From Kiritimatiellia bacterium (lineage in GTDB: Bacteria > Verrucomicrobiota > Kiritimatiellia > RFP12 > UBA1067), in assembly GCA_017628025.1 (NCBI GenBank), contig JAGBZX010000019.1:1-51215 (forward strand): a stretch of DNA of 51,215 nucleotides, given 5' to 3'. How positions within the stretch are numbered: the first letter of the stretch is position 1; each line of letters opens with the position of its first letter. The translations under genes were made by a program, and so were the position numbers. The notes beneath the pieces are model-generated. The model made no database searches and was not told where the DNA came from. It worked only from the letters and a program-made list of their open reading frames with translations. Shown piece by piece: positions 24,261 to 35,435 of the stretch.

Positions 24261-26066
24261 ATGATTCAAAGAGATGGTCATGTAAGGCAACTGCCTGAAC
24301 ATATCGCGAATAAAATTGCAGCGGGCGAAGTAGTTGAACGTCCAGCCGCCGTAGTAAAGGAGTTGGTTGAAAATTCTCTTGATGCAGGCGCTACTTTTAT
24401 CACTGTTCAGATTTCTCAAGGCGGACGCAAACTTATGCTAGTAAGAGACAATGGCTCTGGCATGGAAAAAGATGATGCCATTATGTCTCTTAATCGCCAA
24501 GCTACTAGTAAAATTACTGATGTTGACGACATTGAGCAAATTGACACCTTAGGCTTTCGTGGCGAGGCGATACCATCAATTGCATCTGTTTCTCGTTTTA
24601 CGATGACCACTCGCACAAAGAACAGCGACGAAGCAATTCGACTTCAAGTAGATGCTGGCAATCTTTCCTCTGTCGAAACAGCTGGCGCTCCTCCTGGCAC
24701 ACAAATAGAAGTTAAAGATTTATTTATAAATGTGCCTGCGCGAAAAAAGTTTCTTCGCTCTATTGCAACTGAAGACTCTCACATCCGAGCTGCGATTACT
24801 AGGCAGGCGATTGCTAGATATGATGTAGGTTTTTCTCTTTCCTCAGATGGCAAAGAGGTTTATAATCTTGCTCCTGCTGCAAATGCAACAGAGCGACTTA
24901 GAGATATTTTCGGCTCTGATTTTACAAACTCTCTAACCGAACTTTCTGCTGAGGTCGATGGCGTAAAAGTAACAGGTCTAATTGAAAAGCCTAATTTGTT
25001 TACACCAACAAGGCATGAGCAATTTGTTTTCGTTAATAATCGAGCGGCTTCTGCGCCTACTATTCATTATGCCATAAAGGACGCTTATCCACGAAAGCAA
25101 GGTGATGTAAAACCTGCGGCTATTATTTTTATAACTTTAAGCCCAACGCAAGTAGATGTTAATGTTCATCCTACTAAAAGAGAGGTGCGCTTTAGGAATA
25201 ACAACGCAGTAAAAGCCGCAATAACAAAGGCCATTGAAAATGCTTTTTATGCGAAAGCAATTGAACCAGAGAAAACTAAAGAACCAGGCATAAATTTAGT
25301 AAAAGATTCTAGCCCTATAGTTACAAAAAGCTTCTCTCAGGTTTCTTTTACAGAAAAAAAGACACCTCCAACTCAAGAGCTTATACGCGATTATTCAATA
25401 AACGATACCCCTATTGTTCAGCCAGAACCAACCACTAAGCACGAGAGAAAGCCCATTGAAGCCGATTTGCCGCTTGCTGCCGACGATGGTAAAAATGCCA
25501 AGCCCTGGCAGTGGTTTAAATTTCTAGCCGCGACAGAAAGTGGATATTTATTAATCGAAACAGACTCTGGTATCGTATTTATAAATCCACACGCGGCAAG
25601 AGAAAGAATAGCATTTGAGAGAATTTCGCAAGGCTCCAATTCATCTCAGCAGCTTCTTATTCCAGAGACGATTAGACTCTCACCTGTTGATTTCGCCCGC
25701 TTATCAAATTCTCTTTCGCCATTATTAGAGATGGGGTTTCAGATTGAAGAGTTTGGCCCTTGCACATTTAAGATTGATGCCATACCTCAACTAATTGGCT
25801 CTCTTGCGCCTGCTGCAGTTCTCTCGACTATCGCCAGAGATCTTTCTGAAGGTCACGGCGAAGGTGGCTCAAAATGGAAAGAGGAACGTATCGCCCGCTC
25901 TATTGCTCGTTCTTTTGCTGGCTCAGAAATAAAACTAACAGAAGATAGCGCGATAAAACTTATTGAAGAACTTTGTTCTTGTAAGATGCCTTATATTTGC
26001 CCTCGCGGTAAACCTGTTATGATTTTTACTTCTGAGCGAGAACTAAGCCGTAAATTTAATAGATAA
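24261..26066 (+). CDS. mutL: DNA mismatch repair protein MutL
   Basis: 601 residues. The N-terminal GHKL ATPase is intact: IAAGEVVERPAAVVKELVEN, LVRDNGSGM, TLGFRGEAIPSI. The C-terminal dimerisation domain has a relative of the endonuclease motif DQHAxxExxxxE, but the first Asp is Asn (INPHAARERIAFE, near residue 442). The zinc-site motif CPHGRP reads CPRGKP. Nicking activity may therefore be reduced or absent; this is inference. It starts one base after the ftsZ stop, an unusual partner for a division cluster. Confidence 0.95.
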   Translation: MIQRDGHVRQLPEHIANKIAAGEVVERPAAVVKELVENSLDAGATFITVQISQGGRKLMLVRDNGSGMEKDDAIMSLNRQATSKITDVDDIEQIDTLGFRGEAIPSIASVSRFTMTTRTKNSDEAIRLQVDAGNLSSVETAGAPPGTQIEVKDLFINVPARKKFLRSIATEDSHIRAAITRQAIARYDVGFSLSSDGKEVYNLAPAANATERLRDIFGSDFTNSLTELSAEVDGVKVTGLIEKPNLFTPTRHEQFVFVNNRAASAPTIHYAIKDAYPRKQGDVKPAAIIFITLSPTQVDVNVHPTKREVRFRNNNAVKAAITKAIENAFYAKAIEPEKTKEPGINLVKDSSPIVTKSFSQVSFTEKKTPPTQELIRDYSINDTPIVQPEPTTKHERKPIEADLPLAADDGKNAKPWQWFKFLAATESGYLLIETDSGIVFINPHAARERIAFERISQGSNSSQQLLIPETIRLSPVDFARLSNSLSPLLEMGFQIEEFGPCTFKIDAIPQLIGSLAPAAVLSTIARDLSEGHGEGGSKWKEERIARSIARSFAGSEIKLTEDSAIKLIEELCSCKMPYICPRGKPVMIFTSERELSRKFNR

Positions 26067-26083
26067 ATCCGTTTTTCCTAAAA

Positions 26084-27193
26084 CTATTTTATCCTACCAA
26101 AGTAAAGCGGCTCAAACGCTTCAATGCGAGAATTTTGTACCTCACGTAGGTTAACACTTTCACCCTGCTCACAAAATTCATATGTGCAGAAATTATTTGA
26201 TTTCTTATGCCCAACAATCACAAACTTTCCATTTGAAGTAAATTCGAAATCTCTGGGAAATTCGCCATTTAACTTCGCTATTTTTGCTAACTTTAACGTC
26301 CCTGTAATAGTATCGACTTTAAAAATAGCCAGTGAGTCATATCCTCGATTTGAACAAACTAAAAACCTACCGTCAGGAGAAAACTTAACAGCGGCGGCCT
26401 TTGTTTTAATGCTATCACTAATTTCACTTGGCAAAGTTGAATATTTAGCGATTCTTGCAAACTTGCCTTTTTTATACTTATAGAGAGTTACCGAATTACT
26501 TAATTCATTAAGCACATAGAAAAATTTATTATCTTTAGACCACACCGCATGCCGTGGTCCATCACCTGGGTCATGCTTTAATGTCAGCTTTTTTTCTAAA
26601 CTTTTGTTGTCAAAAAAATGTATCGCGTCACATCCTAAATCAATGACACCTATGCTCCCTGGCATAAAGAATATAAAATGAGCATATGCTTTTTTCTGAC
26701 GCTCAATATTTGGCCCCATGCCAACATCAAGTAAACGAGAATAATTCATCTTGCCAGTTTTTAAATCAACAGTGCCGAACGCTGCCGAAGTGTATGCAGC
26801 AAATCCAAAATACCTATCATCCGAAGAAAGCGCTACATGACACGGCATACCAATGGGCAAATCAGCAATTCGCTCCATACTTCCTAGCCTACCATCTTTA
26901 ACGCGATATAAAACTACACTAGCAAGATTTTTTTCGCCGCGCTTTTCTCTTATAACAGTATAAAACTTTGAACCATCTTTTGAGAATACTCCATATGTAG
27001 AACCTACATAGCCAACGCCATTAATCTCTTGCTCCAACTTAAGACTACCGGAAGAAATGTCGCAACTTACAACTCTAAGAGCATCAAATTTTTCTGAGCC
27101 AATGTTTGAGCCAACCACAAAACGCTCTGCACAGCATACTGCAGGCGCTAAAATAGCGGCAACTAAAGATACTTTGTTTGCGATAGCACTCAT
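26084..27193 (-). CDS. Secreted seven-bladed beta-propeller, lactonase family
   Basis: 369 residues with a signal peptide (about 1-22, SLVAAILAPAVCCAERF) followed by repeated propeller blades of the lactonase/YncE type (for example KFSPDGRFLVCSNRGYDSLAIF, GDGPRHAVWSKDNKFFYVLNE). Some relatives hydrolyse 6-phosphogluconolactone, but a secreted copy is unlikely to do so; binding or an unknown enzyme role is equally possible. GGGAGGGGAT precedes the ATG. Last gene of the gyrA unit, convergent with mutL; no clear terminator in the 17-base gap. Confidence 0.8.
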   Translation of the reverse strand: MSAIANKVSLVAAILAPAVCCAERFVVGSNIGSEKFDALRVVSCDISSGSLKLEQEINGVGYVGSTYGVFSKDGSKFYTVIREKRGEKNLASVVLYRVKDGRLGSMERIADLPIGMPCHVALSSDDRYFGFAAYTSAAFGTVDLKTGKMNYSRLLDVGMGPNIERQKKAYAHFIFFMPGSIGVIDLGCDAIHFFDNKSLEKKLTLKHDPGDGPRHAVWSKDNKFFYVLNELSNSVTLYKYKKGKFARIAKYSTLPSEISDSIKTKAAAVKFSPDGRFLVCSNRGYDSLAIFKVDTITGTLKLAKIAKLNGEFPRDFEFTSNGKFVIVGHKKSNNFCTYEFCEQGESVNLREVQNSRIEAFEPLYFGRIK

Positions 27194-27202
27194 ATCCCCT
27201 CC

Positions 27203-27835
27203 CTAGAGAAGTTTAATCGCCATATCAACTGCTTGAATTAAAGTATGCGCAGTAGGAGCTACGCGCTCAAGTCGCCAATGCGCATGTGAACCTTGAGAGC
27301 ATAATACACATTTAGCTTCTATCGCTTGAGCCATCTCCATATCATGAAGCGAATCACCAATCACAACTACATTACAATCTCCCAATGTTGCTAAAAGATT
27401 CTTCGCTCGCAAGATTTTACCTGCGCCATCAAGATTATCAACACCTGATACAGAAGCAAATTTAGAGATAATACCTCGCTTTGTAAGCTCTTCTTCAAGA
27501 AGATCCTGCCTAAGTGCCGACACAACATATTGCTCAATACCAAACGACGCAGCATTATCAAGAGCCTCTATCGCCCCTTCGTTTAGTGAACGCGGCATTG
27601 TCGCATAGATGTCGTGATATTCCTTTGCTACATCATCCCAATTCTCATTTTCTAATACCATCCCTATTCGCTGATAAAAAGGCTTTACAGGAAAGGCAAA
27701 ATTGTCGCGATAAAACCCCATCGATATACCTGGGGAGCCTCGCTTTACGAGCATTGTATTTAGAGTATTTAACGCTGCAAGTGTATCGTCAAGAAGCGTG
27801 CCATTCCAGTCCCAGAAAATACACTTGCGAGCCAT
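27203..27835 (-). CDS. HAD-superfamily phosphatase, phosphoglycolate phosphatase-like
   Basis: 210 residues. Motif I is FWDWNGTLLDD with nucleophile Asp9; the usual acid/base Asp at +2 is Asn, as in many DWNGT-type HADs. Motif II is VVSALR, Lys in GKILRAKN is motif III, and VVIGDSLHDMEMA is motif IV. A helical cap lies between motifs I and II. Substrate is probably a small phosphorylated metabolite; unknown. The gene starts two bases after the gyrA stop. Confidence 0.85.
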   Translation of the reverse strand: MARKCIFWDWNGTLLDDTLAALNTLNTMLVKRGSPGISMGFYRDNFAFPVKPFYQRIGMVLENENWDDVAKEYHDIYATMPRSLNEGAIEALDNAASFGIEQYVVSALRQDLLEEELTKRGIISKFASVSGVDNLDGAGKILRAKNLLATLGDCNVVVIGDSLHDMEMAQAIEAKCVLCSQGSHAHWRLERVAPTAHTLIQAVDMAIKLL

Positions 27836-27837
27836 TG

Positions 27838-30390
27838 TTAGTTCGCGCTCTCTTCAGAGGAATTCTCTGCGTTACCCTCGTCTTGTGCTGTAGGCTCTGA
27901 TTCAGGTTTTGCCGCGTTAGTTTCGTCATTATCTGACGAGCCCTCTGCCGCGCCTTCACAAACCGAGACTGAAACTAGCGTCGCCCCTGGCGAAAGTTTA
28001 ACTAAACGAACGCCTTGAGCAGAACGACCTGTTACACTTATTTGAGAGACAGGGCTACGAACCATCTGCGCATCAGAAGTAATAGAAATAATCGACTCAT
28101 CATCTGCCACAGCATGAGCGGCGACAACCTTGCCGTTTCTATCTGCTCCCTTAATAGCCGTAACGCCCATACCACCACGGTGGCAAATACGATACTCGGC
28201 AAATTCAGTACGCTTACCATAACCGTTTTCAGTAGCCACTAGAAGAGTCTTTTCCGCTGTGCAAACATCAAGAGAAACTACTTTGTCACTGTCGCGGAGT
28301 TTAACACCACGAACACCCGTAGCAGTTCTACCCATTCTACGAACTTCACTAGCATTAAAGCGTATGCCTATGCCGTTAGCGGTTATCATAAGGACATCAT
28401 CGCTAGGCTTAACTAAACGCACCTCTACTAGCTCATCGCCCTCATCAATCGTTATGGCCCTAATGCCAGAGCGATTTACATTTTGGAAGTCTGAAAGAAG
28501 AGTCTTTTTAACTGTTCCATCGCGAGTAGCAAACATCACATCAATATCGCCCTCAAACGAACGAATAGGCAACAATCTTAATACCTGTTCGTTAGGCTGG
28601 AGATTAAGGATATTTACTAACGGTCTACCAAAACTCGTCTTTTGTGCTTCTGGTATCTCGTAGGCACCCTTCACAAAGAGCCTTCCAGTATTCGTAAAGA
28701 ACATTAACTCATCGTGAGTCTCAGCAACAAAGACTAATCTAATAAAATCTTCTTCTTTTACCTGAGCGCCTCTTACGCCATGGCCACCTCTACGTTGCTC
28801 GCGATATTCGCTAAGCGGCGCACGCTTAACATAGCCACGATTAGAAAGCGTTATAACACATGGCTCGTCAGGAATGAGGTCTTTTACTGAAACTTCATCT
28901 ACATCGGCGATAATTTCTGTACGGCGCTTTGCCGTTTCCTTTGAGCAATAATTCTCTTTAAGCCCAGCCAAATCTTCGCTGATAATAGCATATACTTTTT
29001 CTGGGTCAGCAAGAATCGCCTCATATTTGGCTATCTGCTGAACAAGACGCTCTAGTTCTTCAGCTAAGCGACCTCTTTCAAGGCCAACGAGCTGATAAAG
29101 TCGCATCTCAAGAATCGCCGTAACCTGACTTTCAGAAAAGTTGAAGCGTTCAACAAGTCTTTGTTTGGCTTCAAGCCTAGTTTTTGAAGAGCGAATAATC
29201 GAAACAACTTCGTCAAGATTATCGATGGCAAGCAAAAGGCCATCTACGATATGTTTGCGGGCCTTGGCCTTTTCAAGTTCAAATATCGTTCTACGAGTAA
29301 TTACATCAAAGCGGTGATCTACATAGCACTTGAAATACTCTTTTAGATTAAGTATCTTAGGTCTACCACCGACAATTGCCAACATAATAGCGCCAAACGT
29401 CGTCTGCAGCGAAGTGTGTTTATAAAGCTGATTTAAAACGACTTCACCCATCGCATCACGCTTAATATCAATTACGATGCGAATATCTTCTTTTGATTCG
29501 TCGTGAATATCAGATATACCTGTTATTACCTTATCCTTAACAAGTTCAGACATACGCTTTAGCATCTCTGTCTTATTAACACTGTAAGGAATCTCAGTTA
29601 TTATTATGCGCTCGCGCTCTTTGGAATTTTTTTCAACTGTAGCTTTACCGCGAACTGTCATCTGACCACGCCCAAGCTTGTACATCGCAGCTATACCATT
29701 GCGCCCGCAAATGCAAGCCCCAGTTGGAAAATCAGGACCCTTAACAAACTGCATCAAGTCATCAATCGTGCAGTCGTCACGGTGATGGAGATAATAATCG
29801 ATACCATCACAAAGCTCACCTAAATTATGGGGCGGGATATTTGTCGCCATACCAACAGCGATACCCGACGAACCATTAAGCAGCAAATTAGGTAACTTAC
29901 CTGGCAAAACGGTAGGCTCAGTCAAGGTCTCGTCGTAGTTAGGCAACATATCGACGGTGTTTTTCTCGAGATCGCCGAGGAGCTCCTCCGCTACACGATG
30001 CATACGCACCTCGGTATAACGCATGGCGGCGGCTCCATCACCATCGATTGAACCAAAGTTACCGTGACCGTCTACGAGTGGAACTCTAAGAGAAAATGAT
30101 TGTGCCATGCGCACGATACATTCGTAGACAGAGCTATCTCCGTGAGGGTGATATTTACCGATAACTTCACCGACAACACGGGCGGATTTCATGTGCTTAG
30201 AATCCCACTTGTTACCAAGCTCATGCATCGCAAATAAGCAGCGTCTATGGACAGGCTTAAGACCGTCTCGCACGTCAGGCAATGCTCTGCCGACGATAAC
30301 GCTCATTGAGTAGTCGATATAGTCACGACTAAGCTCATCTTCAATATTTATATCTTCGTAAATACCGCCTATTTTAATCTCTTCACTCAT
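27838..30390 (-). CDS. gyrA: DNA gyrase subunit A
   Basis: 850 residues. The catalytic domain has the active tyrosine in AMRYTEVRM and the quinolone-region segment KYHPHGDSSVYECIVRMAQ. There Ser83 is retained and the position of E. coli Asp87 is Glu. The C-terminal wrapping domain has six repeats and a GyrA box written QRRGGHG instead of QRRGG(K/R)G, still favouring GyrA over ParC. The last 35 residues are acidic and Ser/Asn-rich. A TGATATAAT element ends seven bases before the ATG, predicting a one-base leader. gyrB is not in the window. Confidence 0.96.
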   Translation of the reverse strand: MSEEIKIGGIYEDINIEDELSRDYIDYSMSVIVGRALPDVRDGLKPVHRRCLFAMHELGNKWDSKHMKSARVVGEVIGKYHPHGDSSVYECIVRMAQSFSLRVPLVDGHGNFGSIDGDGAAAMRYTEVRMHRVAEELLGDLEKNTVDMLPNYDETLTEPTVLPGKLPNLLLNGSSGIAVGMATNIPPHNLGELCDGIDYYLHHRDDCTIDDLMQFVKGPDFPTGACICGRNGIAAMYKLGRGQMTVRGKATVEKNSKERERIIITEIPYSVNKTEMLKRMSELVKDKVITGISDIHDESKEDIRIVIDIKRDAMGEVVLNQLYKHTSLQTTFGAIMLAIVGGRPKILNLKEYFKCYVDHRFDVITRRTIFELEKAKARKHIVDGLLLAIDNLDEVVSIIRSSKTRLEAKQRLVERFNFSESQVTAILEMRLYQLVGLERGRLAEELERLVQQIAKYEAILADPEKVYAIISEDLAGLKENYCSKETAKRRTEIIADVDEVSVKDLIPDEPCVITLSNRGYVKRAPLSEYREQRRGGHGVRGAQVKEEDFIRLVFVAETHDELMFFTNTGRLFVKGAYEIPEAQKTSFGRPLVNILNLQPNEQVLRLLPIRSFEGDIDVMFATRDGTVKKTLLSDFQNVNRSGIRAITIDEGDELVEVRLVKPSDDVLMITANGIGIRFNASEVRRMGRTATGVRGVKLRDSDKVVSLDVCTAEKTLLVATENGYGKRTEFAEYRICHRGGMGVTAIKGADRNGKVVAAHAVADDESIISITSDAQMVRSPVSQISVTGRSAQGVRLVKLSPGATLVSVSVCEGAAEGSSDNDETNAAKPESEPTAQDEGNAENSSEESAN

Positions 30391-30397
30391 ACCTAGT

Positions 30398-30406
30398 ATT
30401 ATATCA
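30398..30406 (-). promoter_or_regulatory. Extended -10 promoter of gyrA
   Basis: TGA then TATAAT on the minus strand, ending seven bases before the ATG at 30390. Predicted +1 is 30391, one base from the start codon. No ribosome binding site fits. Confidence 0.6.
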
Positions 30407-30431
30407 TTTTGCCTGAGAAATGAAAAGATTT

Positions 30432-30938
30432 TTACAGTTCAAAAGTTTCAATTTTTACATCGGCCGTTTCCGTCAAAACTGCAACATATTTCTTAAATGG
30501 TTCGCTCGCGCAATGCTCATCGAGTGATTTCTGATCTCGCCAAGTTTCGCAGAAAAGCATAACTCCAGGGCGAGTAGCACTTTCAAAAATATCATAAGCA
30601 ATGCAACCATCTTGCTTTAAAGTTTCAGCCGTTAAAGCTTTCGCAGCTTCTAATGCTTCTTCGCGGCGGCCTTCTTTTGTTGCTACAAAACAATTTATTC
30701 TAATCATTTTATTTCTCCTTTGCTTTGGTGGCGGCACAGGATCGTAACCGTGCGGCCCAAAAGGCCTACACCTTAACAACCTCTTTATTCCTAAAAATGT
30801 TCCTTTTAACGCCCCATGAACTTTTAATGCCTCAATCATATAATTTGAGCAACTTGGCTCAAATCGGCAACAGCCAGTAAAAAGTGGCGACAGCACAACT
30901 TGATAAGCACGAACCAAAAGTATAAGAAGCGTTTTCAT
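30432..30938 (-). CDS. yidD: YidD-family insertion factor fused in frame to an antibiotic-biosynthesis-monooxygenase domain
   Basis: 168 residues in one frame. Residues 1-77 are YidD ([52 protein letters not shown]), a small inner-membrane-associated protein that helps YidC insert proteins. Residues 78-168 are a complete dimeric alpha-beta-barrel ABM/YgiN-like domain ([19 protein letters not shown] ... [18 protein letters not shown]), usually a stand-alone quinol-type monooxygenase. The two have no known shared role. A strong ribosome binding site inside the linker suggests the second part is also made separately. yidD is away from its usual rnpA-yidC neighbours. Confidence 0.85.
   Translation of the reverse strand: MKTLLILLVRAYQVVLSPLFTGCCRFEPSCSNYMIEALKVHGALKGTFLGIKRLLRCRPFGPHGYDPVPPPKQRRNKMIRINCFVATKEGRREEALEAAKALTAETLKQDGCIAYDIFESATRPGVMLFCETWRDQKSLDEHCASEPFKKYVAVLTETADVKIETFEL
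30705..30720 (-). promoter_or_regulatory. Internal ribosome binding site and start for the ABM domain
   Basis: The minus strand reads AAGGAG (30720-30715), seven bases, then ATG (30707-30705), all within the reading frame of the fusion. Starting there gives a 91-residue protein, the normal length of a free ABM-domain monooxygenase. The upstream start at 30938 lacks a ribosome binding site, so the internal start may be the better used one. Confidence 0.55.
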
Positions 30939-30948
30939 AAAATGAAGA

Positions 30949-30995
30949 CGGGCTTTTGAACTTAATTTCGGCTTTTGCCAAAGTTCATAAGCCCG
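30949..30995 (-). promoter_or_regulatory. Leader hairpin upstream of yidD
   Basis: CGGGCTTTTGAACTT (30949-30963) and AAGTTCATAAGCCCG (30981-30995) pair over 15 bases with one mismatch. A -10-like TGA-AATAAT (31010-31002, minus strand) would start transcription at 30995, at the foot of this hairpin, ten bases before the yidD ATG would be left unpaired. TCTTCATTTT follows, so it could also act as a terminator. Confidence 0.4.
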
Positions 30996-31018
30996 CCCAT
31001 CATTATTTCATAATCCCG

Positions 31019-31045
31019 AAAACGCGGCGGCAGTCGCCGCGTTTT
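31019..31045 (-). terminator. Rho-independent terminator after nifJ
   Basis: Perfect 11-bp stem AAAACGCGGCG / CGCCGCGTTTT around the loop GCAGT. It lies 12 bases past the nifJ stop and the stem ends in a run of T on the transcript strand. Confidence 0.85.
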
Positions 31046-31057
31046 GGGTATTGGGCA

Positions 31058-34662
<3,605 letters not shown>

Positions 34663-34714
34663 ATTCCTTTTCCTTTGGTTGTATTTACAATTTGTGAGTA
34701 AAAATTGTCCTTAT

Positions 34715-34743
34715 AGTATATAATTTTCACGCATTTTTTTCAA
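34715..34743 (-). promoter_or_regulatory. Promoter of nifJ
   Basis: TTGAAA (34743-34738), a 17-base spacer, TATACT (34720-34715) on the minus strand. Transcription would start near 34708, giving a leader of about 45 bases with a purine-rich ribosome binding site. Confidence 0.65.
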
Positions 34744-35435
34744 CTAAAAACAACAACTTTAACAAAGGCCTCTCTTTTTTGAGTCGATGCCTAGTTTTAT
34801 ATCTAGTATTTCTTCCAATAAATAATATGGTATTTATGCATTTTTGCATCTATCTCAACCATAAATTAGTGTGTTTTAAACCACAACACCACAACTGGTA
34901 TTGGATATTGGCATTGGCAACACTGGCAACATTGGCAACATTTCTTAATTTTCTAAATGAGAACTTCGTGCGGAAAAATCTCATACTAATATTGCTTACG
35001 CTTACTGGGAGATTTGGAGTTTAGGAGATTTGGAGAAATATGAGGAAAATCAAACATATCTTTCAAAAACAACAACTTATCAGTAAAATGAGAATTATCT
35101 GCGGAAAAATCTTAATTCGTATTAGGTAATCAAAATAAGAACGCTTGTATAGTTTAGCTTTTTAACGTTTTCAAACTTATCTAGTAATCATATACAGCAA
35201 CATCTTCTGCAAAAGGGGCTGTCTTTTTTGTCATGATACACCATAGAAAGAATCATCTCGCGCTCTATAAAACCTAAACTTTATCTCTAATATTCTCCAT
35301 ACGCAATACTCATCCGAACCTACAAAATCAAAATAGGATCTATCGGCTTAAATTGCTTTCATTTGACGTAAAAAACACCGTTCCCATTCATCAGGGAAAA
35401 AGTTCTTGGCTTGCCCTTGAACTAGCTATAACTCA
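34744..35435. repeat. Gene-free gap with clustered intergenic repeats
   Basis: No gene is supported here. 34873-34940 is the second copy of the 9-bp-ladder element (compare 12455-12521). 34954-34981 and 35084-35113 are a diverged and a near-identical copy of the 30-bp element at 312-341. Between them are short GGAGATTT repeats (near 35010-35035) like those at 48672-48690. From 35114 to 35435 I see only AT-rich sequence without further pattern. Confidence 0.6.

Noticed and set aside
34779-35024. Plus-strand open frame with a LATLATLAT stretch
   Set aside because: The repeat in the protein is only the 9-bp intergenic ladder read in frame. The frame crosses other repeats, has no ribosome binding site and no family likeness.
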